A stretch of DNA of 64,000 nucleotides, from contig JAMPAU010000006.1 in NCBI GenBank assembly GCA_023667045.1, forward strand, positions 1-64,000. Reading direction: 5' to 3'. This document shows, in pieces, positions 37,109-46,534 of the stretch. Both the position numbers and the translations under genes were made by a program. The stretch comes from Ruminococcus flavefaciens (GTDB lineage Bacteria > Bacillota > Clostridia > Oscillospirales > Ruminococcaceae). Numbering within the stretch: position 1 is the stretch's first letter; each line of letters opens with the position of its first letter. The notes under the pieces are model-generated. The model saw only the letters and a program-made list of their open reading frames with translations, was not told the origin of the DNA and did no database searches.

Positions 37109-37831
37109 ATGCCGTTTGTTATAGGCAGATGTCCTAAATGTAAAAGACTTCTGCCAGTAGACGATACAAGGGAAACATGGATATGTGAATATTGCGGATT
37201 TAAATTTTTATGTGCAGAAAATAATACTGATACAAGCTATGATATTCAATCACATGGTTATATCATACCAGTAAGCAAGATTTCTGATTTTGTTATTGAA
37301 TGTGGGGTACTAAAAAAATATACTGGAGAAAGCACATATATTGTTATTCCGGAGAGTGTTACAAAAATAGATGATAATGTTTTCGAGTATATGCCTATTC
37401 AAACTGTAACTATTCCTAAAAGTGTGCAATCTATTGGTCATTGTGCTTTTGGGAGTTGTATGTCTTTAGACCATGCAATAATTCCAGAAGGTATAAATTT
37501 TATAGGCAATTGTGCTTTTAGTGGCTGTACCTCTTTACGCTATGTAACAATTCCTAAAAGTGTAACTTCTATGGGCAATGGTGTTTTTTTACACTGTAGT
37601 TCCTTAAAATCTGTAATTATTTCTAAAAGTGTAACATATATTGGTGTCGGTGCTTTTTTGGGATGTAAATCTTTAGAATCTGTAACCGTTCCGGAAAATG
37701 TACAGACTATTGATGAGTGTGCTTTTTGTTATTGCAAGTCTTTGAAAAGTATAAAAATTCCCAAAAATGCGACTATATCCGATAACGCCTTTGAAAATTG
37801 TGCAGAAGATTTAGAAATAGAATATTATTAA
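37109..37831 (+). CDS. zinc-ribbon protein with BspA-type leucine-rich repeats
   Basis: The 240-residue protein opens with a zinc ribbon (CPKC at residues 9-12 and CEYC about 15 residues later). From about residue 85 it carries six to seven repeats of about 23 residues of the BspA/LRR_5 type, with the pattern IPKSVTSMGNGVFLHCSSL. No signal peptide is present, so unlike most BspA proteins it seems cytosolic. The function is unknown; such repeats mediate protein binding. The next gene starts 14 bases after its stop, behind a good ribosome site. Base use is more A+T-rich than the neighbours, which hints at acquisition or fast evolution. Confidence 0.85.
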   Translation: MPFVIGRCPKCKRLLPVDDTRETWICEYCGFKFLCAENNTDTSYDIQSHGYIIPVSKISDFVIECGVLKKYTGESTYIVIPESVTKIDDNVFEYMPIQTVTIPKSVQSIGHCAFGSCMSLDHAIIPEGINFIGNCAFSGCTSLRYVTIPKSVTSMGNGVFLHCSSLKSVIISKSVTYIGVGAFLGCKSLESVTVPENVQTIDECAFCYCKSLKSIKIPKNATISDNAFENCAEDLEIEYY

Positions 37832-37845
37832 AACGGAGGTACTGT

Positions 37846-38355
37846 ATGCTGAAAGCTATATGCTCAAAGAAAGACCTGTCGCTGTGTGCCTACTATGACT
37901 GCATACGTGACATAATAAACTCCTCAGAACTCGAACCCCTCAAAGAAATAACCCACCATATCTCTACTACACGTTTTCAGCACTGCCTTAACGTCTCATA
38001 CTACAGCTATGCACTCTGCCGTAAACTTGGTCTTAATGCACGTTCCGTCGCACGTGCCGGACTGCTCCACGACCTATTCTATTATGACAGGAAAGAATAT
38101 AACTCTCTCCGTGAAAAAGGTCAGTATTCCCACAGCCGTATGCACTCAATCATAGCCGTACGAAACGCCGAGCAGGTCACGGACATAACCCCCCTTGAAC
38201 GTGACATCATAGAAAAGCATATGTTTCCCATGACCGTGAAGCTCCCGAAGTACAGGGAAAGTTACGTTATAACTATAATAGACAAGTACTGTGCTGTCCT
38301 TGAAGTTTGCGTACCCAAGATAAAAAGCGTCATCACGAACCGCAGAGGCAATTAA
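37846..38355 (+). CDS. HD-domain phosphohydrolase
   Basis: I use the ATG before LKAICSKKD, preceded by CGGAGG; a longer frame overlaps the repeat protein and is rejected. The 169-residue protein has the HD motifs: His in TTRFQHCLNVS, the HD pair in AGLLHDLFYYD, a further His in SHSRMHSIIA and in IIEKHMFP. This matches small HD hydrolases of the type that act on nucleotides or phosphates. It ends before a strong terminator and is not part of the VWA operon. Confidence 0.85.
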   Translation: MLKAICSKKDLSLCAYYDCIRDIINSSELEPLKEITHHISTTRFQHCLNVSYYSYALCRKLGLNARSVARAGLLHDLFYYDRKEYNSLREKGQYSHSRMHSIIAVRNAEQVTDITPLERDIIEKHMFPMTVKLPKYRESYVITIIDKYCAVLEVCVPKIKSVITNRRGN

Positions 38356-38368
38356 ATAATAATAACTG

Positions 38369-38408
38369 ATATTCTCCGGAAAAAAATTTTTCGGGGAATA
38401 TTTTTTTT
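38369..38408 (+). terminator. terminator after the HD gene
   Basis: ATATTCTCCG and CGGGGAATAT form the stem (one mismatch), followed by eight T. Confidence 0.75.
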
Positions 38409-38411
38409 CTA

Positions 38412-38440
38412 TTGAAAAGAAGTACAGAATATGGTATAAT
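38412..38440 (+). promoter_or_regulatory. promoter of the VWA-SWIM-MoxR operon
   Basis: TTGAAA, 17 bases, TATAAT, 65 bases before the first GTG. I find no other promoter inside the following 10 kb, and gene gaps are at most 29 bases. Confidence 0.65.
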
Positions 38441-38505
38441 TAAAAAACAGAATAAATGTTCAGTTTTTTGATTTATATAAATTAAAGAAAGGGGATTTTT
38501 TTACA

Positions 38506-39651
38506 GTGAATACTCCCGAAAATTACGACCAGACCGCCGTAAACCGCTGGCGACTTGTACTGGGCAGTCTCTCAGACCAGCAGTTGCAGTTTGGCGGTGA
38601 AAGAAACAATATACAGAGTTTTCAGGACATGGAGCAGTTGCTTGACTACCTGTACAGTCGTTCACAAGGCGACGACGTGCGGACAGACGACCGCTCTGGA
38701 AGTCTCGCCGAAACCGTCCTTACAGCGTCAGAATGGATTACGAAAGTACGTAAGCTTTTCCCGAATCAGACAGCAGAAGTCCTTGAAAAACACGCCCTTG
38801 AGGAATTTGAAATGACAGAACTGCTTACCGACAGGGAAGTGCTTGAAAGCATGAAACCCGACATGAATCTGCTTAAAAGCGTATTGCAGTTGAAGCACCT
38901 CATGAAAGGAGAGGTTTTAGAGACGGCTAGACGCATAGCACGGCAGGTTGCCGACGAAATCAGAAAGAAACTCGAAAATGATATAAGGCGTTCTGTACTC
39001 GGACGTATAGACAGAAATTCTTCCAGTCCGGTACATTCCGCACGCAATCTCGACATAAAGAAGACTATCCGGCGTAATCTGAAAAACTATGACAGCGAAA
39101 GTCAGCAGATTATGCTTAAAAATATATATTTCAGCAACCGTGTGAAACGCTACAGCAACAGGCGTGTTATTATTGCCATAGATGAGAGCGGTTCAATGAC
39201 AGGCTCTATAATATACAGTGCAGTCATGGCACAGATTATATCAAATCTGCCATTTGCGGAAGTAAAGTTGATTATTTTTGATACAAGCATTGTAGACCTT
39301 TCCGGCGAGGCTGACGACCCTGCACAAGTCCTCATGAGCGTACAGCTTGGCGGTGGCACGGATATAGGCAGTGCTTTGGCTTACTGTGAGGGACTTATAG
39401 GTACACCGTCGCATACAAGCGTGATAGTTGTTACCGACCTCTATGAAGGTGCAATGCGTAGCCGTCTTCTTAACGTGAGCCGTAACATCATTGAAAGCGG
39501 TGCAAAGCTGAATTTCCTCACAGCACTCGACGAAAATGCTAACCCTGCATACGACAGGAATTTAGGACAGATACTTGCGGATATGGGGGCATTCGTCGGA
39601 GCAATGACACCCGACCGTCTCGGTGACTATATCGGAAGAATGTTTTCATAG
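38506..39651 (+). CDS. VWA-domain protein, YehP-like
   Basis: It starts at GTG, giving NTPENYDQTAVNRWRLVLG. The 381-residue protein has a helical N-terminal half and a C-terminal von Willebrand A domain with a complete metal site: DESGSM (about residue 226), the Thr in GGGTDIG and the Asp in VVTDLYEG. Such VWA proteins work with MoxR AAA+ ATPases as substrate or adaptor modules. It is first in an operon with SWIM, DUF4132, MoxR and DUF5682 proteins, the same set as the E. coli yeh cluster. The cellular target of the system is unknown. Confidence 0.88.
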   Translation: MNTPENYDQTAVNRWRLVLGSLSDQQLQFGGERNNIQSFQDMEQLLDYLYSRSQGDDVRTDDRSGSLAETVLTASEWITKVRKLFPNQTAEVLEKHALEEFEMTELLTDREVLESMKPDMNLLKSVLQLKHLMKGEVLETARRIARQVADEIRKKLENDIRRSVLGRIDRNSSSPVHSARNLDIKKTIRRNLKNYDSESQQIMLKNIYFSNRVKRYSNRRVIIAIDESGSMTGSIIYSAVMAQIISNLPFAEVKLIIFDTSIVDLSGEADDPAQVLMSVQLGGGTDIGSALAYCEGLIGTPSHTSVIVVTDLYEGAMRSRLLNVSRNIIESGAKLNFLTALDENANPAYDRNLGQILADMGAFVGAMTPDRLGDYIGRMFS

Positions 39652-39661
39652 GAGGAAAAAA

Positions 39662-39988
39662 ATGATTACAGAAGAAATTCGTGCAGTAATAGCAAAAAGA
39701 GCTGAAATCCCTTGCGAATGGAAACATTTCATAGAACAGTGCTGGCTGGAAGAAACTGAAATCTTATCACGAAACATAGATGACACTATTGATTTTCTTG
39801 AAAATGAGTGTACGGCAGAGGAGTTTTCATGGCTTGACGAAGTCTTTGACGATGTAGCTGAAAAGACTAAAAGCCGGAGATTTGTTGACTGTCTTTATCG
39901 GGTTGCTGATAAATACTCTGAAGAATTAGTCAAAGACCATGTTGTTGAAAATCTTAAATTTGCTGAAATGGCATTGAATACTGACTGA
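39662..39988 (+). CDS. small acidic protein of unknown function in the VWA operon
   Basis: The 108-residue protein starts at the ATG after TAGGAGG, ten bases after the VWA stop. It is strongly acidic and predicted helical (EEIRAVIAKRAEIPCEWKHF, and later ENECTAEEFSWLDEVFDD). I do not recognise it and do not recall a counterpart in the E. coli cluster. Position argues for a partner or regulator of the VWA or SWIM protein. Confidence 0.75.
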   Translation: MITEEIRAVIAKRAEIPCEWKHFIEQCWLEETEILSRNIDDTIDFLENECTAEEFSWLDEVFDDVAEKTKSRRFVDCLYRVADKYSEELVKDHVVENLKFAEMALNTD

Positions 39989-40017
39989 TACTTAAAAATA
40001 TAAATGGAGGTGTTTTT

Positions 40018-42066
40018 TTGGAAGATTTGAAAAAAGCCCTTTTGTTTGCAGACGAGAATTTTTTAGTCGGTCTGTCAAACAAGGGTACGTATAAAAGAGC
40101 GTGCAAGGACATTGACTGCGAAACTCCAGACTTTGATATAAAGGGCGAGACGGCAGAAGTCCGTACAGGCGGAGAGGTCTGCACAATAACTGTACCGATT
40201 GCCGAAAGTAAATGTACGTGTGTTTCAAGAGGAATATGCCGTCATATAGTGGGAGCTATAATCACCCTCAGAAACAACACGGAAATGCTGGAAGAAGCAC
40301 CCATAGAAAATAAAAAAACGGAAGATATTCCGGACAGACTGAAAAGCGAAATAGTCTCAGCAGACGAGAATTTTTTAGTTAGTCTGTCAAATAAGGGTAC
40401 GTATAAAAGAGCGTGCAAGGACGTTGACAGCGAAACTCCTGACTTTGAGATAAAGGGCGAAACGGCGGAAGTCCGTACAGGCGGAGAGGTCTGCACAATA
40501 ACTGTACCGCTTGCCGAAAGTAAATGTACGTGTGTTTCAAGGGGGATATGCCGTCATATAGTGGGGGCTATAATTATTCTAAGAAATAATATGGATTTGA
40601 AAGCAACTCCAGTAAGCATACCAGTACAGCAGGAAGTTAAGGTAGCTGAGACCGTTGTTGAAGAACCGCCAGAAGAATTTCTGTCAGAACGTGATACAGC
40701 TAAAATCCATAGCTGTGTACGGCAGTGCCTTGAAACTCTTGGCAGTATCATAAAGTATGGTCTTGTGCGTATTCCGGAGAGCCTGCCGGATATGCTGGAG
40801 GCTTCCGCTGTCCGCTGTCACTCTCTGAAAATGGCAGACGCTGAACGTGTTCTACGTGAGACAGGTAGCCGTCTGTCAGAATGCATTTCACGGCGTGCGT
40901 CGTTCAGTATGACGGGTTTTATAAATGAAATCTGCTACTGCACCAGACTGCTTGCCGACCTTACAGAAGAAAAGTTACGTCCCGAAAAGCTCGGTACATT
41001 CCGGCAGACTTACGTTAATTACGGCAAAAAACTAACCATTCTCCCGATAGGTCAGCGGAGTATGCACGGCGACTATGCCGGAGAAGTCTATTACTTTCTT
41101 AACATAGACCCTTATGCAGAACAGCGTTTCTTTTCGATTTCTGATGTAAGACCGGTCTTTTACGACAACAGACAGAAATATTTCAAGGGGAATAGTTTCA
41201 TATGGGGCATGGACGTGCCGATAAAAAATATGATGCATTCCGAGATGGTTCTTGCAAACGCCAAAGTAAACGGCGGTAAACTTTCCACTTCACAGGAGAC
41301 TACCGTTTTAGCCTCATATGATGTGGTTATCGACTGCGACGAGGTGCGTGACCTTATTTACACGGATTTCAGACAGCTTGCCGTTGAGATTTCAGAAAAG
41401 CACCCTAAGACAGAACTTGACAAGATGTGTTTCGTTCAGCCGGAAAAGTGCATAGAAAGTGCCTTTGACAAGTATTTACAGCAGTATGTCATTACACTGG
41501 AAGATATAAACGGCAACAGAATATCTGTTCGTGCCAAATACTCTGCTGAAAACAAAGACTTTATTGAACTCCTTGAAAGTATCGGCAGAAAAATGCTTGA
41601 CAAGCCAAAAAAGAATTACGTTTTTCTTGCGACTGCTTACGTATACGACGGCGAGTTAACTCTTTTCCCGATAGAAGTATATGACTTTATTAGGAAGAAA
41701 CACAGCGACCCTTACGAACTCCCCGAAAAGTACGGCAATATAGAAGTTTCGGCGGTGTATGCCGAAAAGATTCTTGACTTCTTCAATGAGGTCACGGACA
41801 AAATAACGGTCATTGTGCGTAGCGGTTTGCAGGCGGATATAAAAAACGACCACAGGCTTGAAAACCTCGCATTTAACTATGGTCTTAAAGGTCTCAGCTG
41901 TATTATAGGGGACTTCATGGAAAGTGCCTCGTCATACCGCCACAGCACAGAATCCGACAGCACGGAAGTATTACTTAAAATGCGTACCATATCAGACTAC
42001 ATACGGCAAGGCAGAAAACGCCTTGAAATAATCACCTCAATATCAAATATGAAAGGAAATAATTAA
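40018..42066 (+). CDS. SWIM zinc-finger protein with a duplicated N-terminal module, YehQ-like
   Basis: It starts at TTG, seven bases after GGAGG. The 682-residue protein opens with two almost identical modules of about 78 residues (about residues 11-88 and 115-192). Each ends in a SWIM finger of pattern CxC...CxH (CTCVSRGICRH). At the DNA level the copies are 312 bases apart and nearly the same, so the duplication is recent. The remaining 490 residues are of unknown fold and contain the segment that usually follows SWIM in this family. SWIM fingers bind DNA or proteins. It is the third gene of the VWA-MoxR operon. Confidence 0.87.
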   Translation: MEDLKKALLFADENFLVGLSNKGTYKRACKDIDCETPDFDIKGETAEVRTGGEVCTITVPIAESKCTCVSRGICRHIVGAIITLRNNTEMLEEAPIENKKTEDIPDRLKSEIVSADENFLVSLSNKGTYKRACKDVDSETPDFEIKGETAEVRTGGEVCTITVPLAESKCTCVSRGICRHIVGAIIILRNNMDLKATPVSIPVQQEVKVAETVVEEPPEEFLSERDTAKIHSCVRQCLETLGSIIKYGLVRIPESLPDMLEASAVRCHSLKMADAERVLRETGSRLSECISRRASFSMTGFINEICYCTRLLADLTEEKLRPEKLGTFRQTYVNYGKKLTILPIGQRSMHGDYAGEVYYFLNIDPYAEQRFFSISDVRPVFYDNRQKYFKGNSFIWGMDVPIKNMMHSEMVLANAKVNGGKLSTSQETTVLASYDVVIDCDEVRDLIYTDFRQLAVEISEKHPKTELDKMCFVQPEKCIESAFDKYLQQYVITLEDINGNRISVRAKYSAENKDFIELLESIGRKMLDKPKKNYVFLATAYVYDGELTLFPIEVYDFIRKKHSDPYELPEKYGNIEVSAVYAEKILDFFNEVTDKITVIVRSGLQADIKNDHRLENLAFNYGLKGLSCIIGDFMESASSYRHSTESDSTEVLLKMRTISDYIRQGRKRLEIITSISNMKGNN

Positions 42067-42067
42067 T

Positions 42068-45000
42068 ATGCTTTATTCACACAGTACACAGAAATTCCAG
42101 AAACTTTCAAAGGCTCTGGAAATGTACAAACTCGAAAGCGGTATAATAGACCTTGCTCTTGAATACCTCGACATCTCAAAGGACAGAAACAATGCACTCC
42201 TTGAAAGAATACCAGTTCAGCAGTATGATGAAGAATTTGGAAAAAGGTATTTTTTGGCGGACAGCATAAAGTCTGAGCTCCGTCCGCTGAAAAATCCGGA
42301 GCTTACAGAAAGATACATACTTCTGTCACAGGCACTGTACGGCTCTGAATCATACGGCTTTATAAACGCTTATTATAATTTTGACGGTCTCGGCAAACAC
42401 GAAAAGGAAATAGTAAAGGCTCTTTCTTCACGTTACGGCGACAAGGCAGAGGCTTGCTATTATGCAATATGTGTATCAATGTTTAAAGAATCCCAGCATT
42501 TGTCAAAGGATAAAAAAAGTCCGGAAATCTGTATGAATGCTATTGAGTTTGTGAAAGACCCTGCTGTTACTGCACTGCTGTGTGCCTTTGCACTCAATCA
42601 GACCCCTGTGCCTGAAAAAATGGGCATTATGGAAAAAGTCATTTTCAGTCACCTAAGAAAAGACCCGACAACAGAAAAGGCTGTTGAATGCATAAAAGGT
42701 CTTATCAGTTCGGGTACGAAATTCGGCAATAAAATGCTTATGCTGGCAGTAGGCGAGGGAGCATATTTTTCTTCAGAACTTAAGAAATATTTCATGGCAA
42801 ACTCGGCAGGCTACAGTGTGGATTTAGCTCAGAATGCCCTCAACAAGCTTACCAACCCCGAAAGAATGCTGAATCTCATAGCTGAAACCCCTAAACTTGT
42901 AGATTCTGCATATATATCATGTCTGATAAATTACTATAATCTTAACGAAAGGGGAGTTTCTGAACACCTTGAAGTACTGGCAGTCAGATACACCGACGAG
43001 TACGTTAATGCTATGAACTCCACTCATGATACCGATAAAGCCAAGTCAATGGAGAAGATTTTAATAAAGGCTAATCCGAAGTACACAGTCACAGAAAACT
43101 CCCTCAGAGACAAGGCACGTTTACGCATTTCTAAGGAAGTAAGCTCATGGTTTAAGAATGATAAGGAAATCCGCAAGTACCTTATGGGAAGTCTGAACTT
43201 TGCAGATATAAAGAATTTAATGGACGTACAGAATAATTATCCGGAAAAATCCGACAACAACTATATAAAGTCTTACGGTCTGGACGACTTTATGAAACGT
43301 GTTATCACTGTAATGACATTCTTTAATTCATGGAATGTATACTACACCATAAACAACTACACGGGTTTTAACGTATCAAGCAGTACAGATGATTTTATCG
43401 GCTTGCTTATTGAGCAGGGTGTTGACAGCAGAACCATTTTAGAAAAATTAGCCTTTTTTGTTGACAACTCATATATATACAACATGGCGAACGACTTCTC
43501 AAAGGCTATGGCAGACAAGGCAGAGGACTTTGCCGATACTGACGTAAGCGGTCTGCCGGTTACTGCACGCTGGATATATGTTACGGCACTAATTACTGCC
43601 GGACGTGAAAAATATAAATCACAGATTCTGTCACTTACCGGAGATACAAGCAAAAAGATTAAAGAAGCTTTAGTGGACGGTATTTCTATAAAATGGCACG
43701 ACGAGATTGTAGAGTTGTTGCAGTCCAAAAAATCCGGTATGCGTGAGATAGCCGTATCTGTACTGGAAAAGAACAACGACGGCTCTTTCACTGAGGAAAT
43801 AACAAAGGCTTTTGAAAAGGAAAAATCCGGAAAGATTAAAACACGCCTTGCCGGACTTCTCGGTATGGAGACAGCCGTAAGCAGTGACGATAAAAGCTCT
43901 GGAAAGATTGATATTGTCGCAAGTCTTGTAAAGGGTGCAAAGGGCAAGAAAGTTGCTTTTCTGTTTGAGTCGCCATATAAAACCATTCACTTCACAGACG
44001 GTGCAGAAGTGCCGGAAGATTACCTTAAAGCCCTTATTATACTCTACTCTGATATGATTTCTATAGCCGTGAACAAAACCGCTGTGGAGCTTGCCGGAAA
44101 AATAAACCCCGATGAACTCAATGACTTTACAATAGAGGTATTCAGACGTTGGGCAGACAAGGGTGCTACAGCTAAAACTAAATGGGTTATGTGGTTCTGC
44201 GGAGTGCATGGCGGTCACGGCATGACTGAAACTCTCATGAAATACATAAAAGAATGGTCGGAGCATTCAAGGGGAGCTATAGCTTCTGAGGCTGTAATGG
44301 CTATGGCTGTGAACGGCAGTTCTGAGGCACTCATGAACGTTGACAGTATAGCACGGAAATTCAAGCATAAGCAGGTCAGAAACTCCGCTAACAAAGCCCT
44401 TAACGACGTTGCCGGAATACTCGGCATAACCAAAGAAGAACTCGCTGACAAGATTGTGCCGGATATGAATTTTGATGACAAGATGTGTCGTGTTTTCGAT
44501 TATGGAAACAGACAGTTTAACGTTTATCTTACGCCCACGCTTGAAATAGAAATCTTTAACGGCGACAAGAAAGTAAAGAATCTTCCCAAACCTGCCAAAA
44601 GCGACGACGAGACAAAAGCTGTAAAGGCTTACGAGGATTTCAAGGCTATGAAAAAGCAGATTAAAACTGTTGTTGCAAATCAGAAACAGAGACTTGAGTA
44701 CGTCCTTATGTGTGACAGAAAATGGACTTGCGAAAACTGGACTAATCTTTTTGTAAAGAATCCGGTTATGCACTGTTTTGCTATAGGTCTGATATGGGGC
44801 GTGTACGACGGCGATAAACTCGTTGAGAGTTTCAGATACATGGACGACGGAAGTTTCACCAACATTGATGAGGACGAGTTTGAAATACCCGAAAATGCCG
44901 AAATAGGACTTGTCCACCCTATTGAACTCACAGAAGAACAGAAAAAATCATGGTCTGAACAGCTCTCGGACTATGAGATAGTACAGCCTTTTCCGCAGAT

Positions 45001-45412
45001 TGCAAGACCTTGTTTCAAGCCCACTGAGCAGGAACTTGACAGCAGGGAAGTAACACGTTTTGAGCTGGTAGTCACCGGAAACTATAATCTCCGTGGAAAA
45101 CTCCTAAAGCTTGATTGGTCTACAGGTGATGTGCTAGACGCAGGTTGGTTTATGGAATTTGTCCGCAACGATGTGACAAAATGCGTCAAGAATCCCGACG
45201 GCACAACATCTTACAAGGGCTATTACACAAAAATAGAATTTAGCGGTATGAGTATTGACTACATGGAAGCCGAAGACGTTACTCTCGGCAAGCTCGTTTT
45301 CAAGAAGTATGATGCAGGTTACAATACAGAGGGATTAAAAATAAAAGACGTAAACCCACGATATTTCAGTGAGGTAATCATGCAGTTGTCTTCATTCGGC
45401 AACGCTGAATAA
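42068..45412 (+). CDS. DUF4132 protein, YehI/MolR-like
   Basis: The 1114-residue soluble protein starts one base after the SWIM stop, with AAAGGA ten bases before its ATG. Its N-terminal two thirds look helical and repeat-like (HEAT-type character, such as ALVDGISIKWHDEIVELL). The C-terminal 350 residues match the DUF4132 region (FDYGNRQFNVYLTPTLEIEI, FAIGLIWGVYDGDKLVESF). DUF4132 proteins are long known as YehI/MolR homologues encoded with MoxR and SWIM proteins; the earlier link to molybdate regulation is weak. The function is unknown; a large scaffold is my reading of the shape. Confidence 0.85.
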   Translation: MLYSHSTQKFQKLSKALEMYKLESGIIDLALEYLDISKDRNNALLERIPVQQYDEEFGKRYFLADSIKSELRPLKNPELTERYILLSQALYGSESYGFINAYYNFDGLGKHEKEIVKALSSRYGDKAEACYYAICVSMFKESQHLSKDKKSPEICMNAIEFVKDPAVTALLCAFALNQTPVPEKMGIMEKVIFSHLRKDPTTEKAVECIKGLISSGTKFGNKMLMLAVGEGAYFSSELKKYFMANSAGYSVDLAQNALNKLTNPERMLNLIAETPKLVDSAYISCLINYYNLNERGVSEHLEVLAVRYTDEYVNAMNSTHDTDKAKSMEKILIKANPKYTVTENSLRDKARLRISKEVSSWFKNDKEIRKYLMGSLNFADIKNLMDVQNNYPEKSDNNYIKSYGLDDFMKRVITVMTFFNSWNVYYTINNYTGFNVSSSTDDFIGLLIEQGVDSRTILEKLAFFVDNSYIYNMANDFSKAMADKAEDFADTDVSGLPVTARWIYVTALITAGREKYKSQILSLTGDTSKKIKEALVDGISIKWHDEIVELLQSKKSGMREIAVSVLEKNNDGSFTEEITKAFEKEKSGKIKTRLAGLLGMETAVSSDDKSSGKIDIVASLVKGAKGKKVAFLFESPYKTIHFTDGAEVPEDYLKALIILYSDMISIAVNKTAVELAGKINPDELNDFTIEVFRRWADKGATAKTKWVMWFCGVHGGHGMTETLMKYIKEWSEHSRGAIASEAVMAMAVNGSSEALMNVDSIARKFKHKQVRNSANKALNDVAGILGITKEELADKIVPDMNFDDKMCRVFDYGNRQFNVYLTPTLEIEIFNGDKKVKNLPKPAKSDDETKAVKAYEDFKAMKKQIKTVVANQKQRLEYVLMCDRKWTCENWTNLFVKNPVMHCFAIGLIWGVYDGDKLVESFRYMDDGSFTNIDEDEFEIPENAEIGLVHPIELTEEQKKSWSEQLSDYEIVQPFPQIARPCFKPTEQELDSREVTRFELVVTGNYNLRGKLLKLDWSTGDVLDAGWFMEFVRNDVTKCVKNPDGTTSYKGYYTKIEFSGMSIDYMEAEDVTLGKLVFKKYDAGYNTEGLKIKDVNPRYFSEVIMQLSSFGNAE

Positions 45413-45430
45413 AATCCGGAGGTAATAAAT

Positions 45431-46534
45431 ATGGAAAATATTTCAATCAAACCGCCTGTTGAGGTTCGCTATGCTGACGAACTCGCACTTCTCGCAAAAT
45501 ACGATACCGGAAAACGTCCGGCAAACTGGAAACTCTCCCCTAAAGCTGTGAGAACTTTCATTCTCGGCGGTAAAATAAAGACAGAAAACGGCAACGTCGA
45601 AATCGCAAGGAAATTTTACGGCAACGACGCACTCGTTGAACGCTGTATTATCACACTCGCCGGAAACCGTGGGCTTATGCTTGTCGGTGAACCCGGTACG
45701 GCTAAAACTATGCTCTCTGAACTCCTCTCAGCCGGCTGTTGCGGAGTAAGCACCAATACTGTACAGGGTACGGCAGGCACTACAGAAGACATGATTAAGT
45801 ACAGCTGGAACTATGCCCTACTGCTGTCAAAAGGTCCTTGTCGTGAAGCACTTGTGCCGTCACCTCTGCTTGTCGGAATGGAAAAAGGTATTTTTGCACG
45901 TTTTGAGGAAATAACACGTACTCCGGCAGAGATTCAGGACAGTCTTATTTCTGTCATGAGCGACCAGATACTTAATATTCCGGAGCTTGCCGACGACGGT
46001 TTTGTTTTCGCAAAGGCGGGTTTCAATATCATAGGTACGGCAAATACCCGTGACAAAGGCGTTAACGAGATGTCGGGGGCTTTGAAAAGGCGTTTTAATT
46101 TTGAGACGGTAGAGCCTGTAAAGGACGTAAGACTTGAAAAAGAAATTATAGTCCGTGAGGCACAGAACCTTGCCGAATCAAATAACATTGATATGCCTGT
46201 TGATGTAGACGTGGCTGAACTCTTAGCGGTGACATACCATGAACTCCGTGAGGGTATAACCGAAAAAGGCACACGCATTGACAAGCCCTCTGCCGTGATG
46301 AGTACCGCTGAGGCTGTTTCCGTGTACTATCAGACACTTAGTCATGCTTGGTATTACGGCGACGGAAAAATAGACTTAGGCGTTATGACCGAGAATCTTT
46401 TAGGGGCTGTATGCAAGGAAAACAAAGACGATTTGGAAAAACTAAAGGCTTATTTTCGCACGGCAGTCAAGGAAAAAGGAAAAGTTGGTGGACTATGGAA
46501 AAAATACTCAGAGACAGCAAAGTTACTGAAATGA
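45431..46534 (+). CDS. MoxR-type AAA+ ATPase, YehL-like
   Basis: The 367-residue protein has Walker A GEPGTAKTML (about residues 82-91), a Walker B region that reads RFEEITR where DEINR is usual (Asp replaced by Glu), sensor 1 in IIGTANTRDKG and the arginine-rich ALKRRFNFE. CGGAGG precedes the ATG. MoxR ATPases remodel or load cofactors on targets brought by VWA partners; here the VWA gene is the first of the same operon. Its last 40 bases overlap the start of the DUF5682 gene. Confidence 0.92.
   Translation: MENISIKPPVEVRYADELALLAKYDTGKRPANWKLSPKAVRTFILGGKIKTENGNVEIARKFYGNDALVERCIITLAGNRGLMLVGEPGTAKTMLSELLSAGCCGVSTNTVQGTAGTTEDMIKYSWNYALLLSKGPCREALVPSPLLVGMEKGIFARFEEITRTPAEIQDSLISVMSDQILNIPELADDGFVFAKAGFNIIGTANTRDKGVNEMSGALKRRFNFETVEPVKDVRLEKEIIVREAQNLAESNNIDMPVDVDVAELLAVTYHELREGITEKGTRIDKPSAVMSTAEAVSVYYQTLSHAWYYGDGKIDLGVMTENLLGAVCKENKDDLEKLKAYFRTAVKEKGKVGGLWKKYSETAKLLK

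Noticed and set aside
43670-44917. Two long minus-strand frames opposite the DUF4132 gene
   Set aside because: They are antisense shadows with no ribosome sites and Cys/Phe-rich composition typical of antisense frames.
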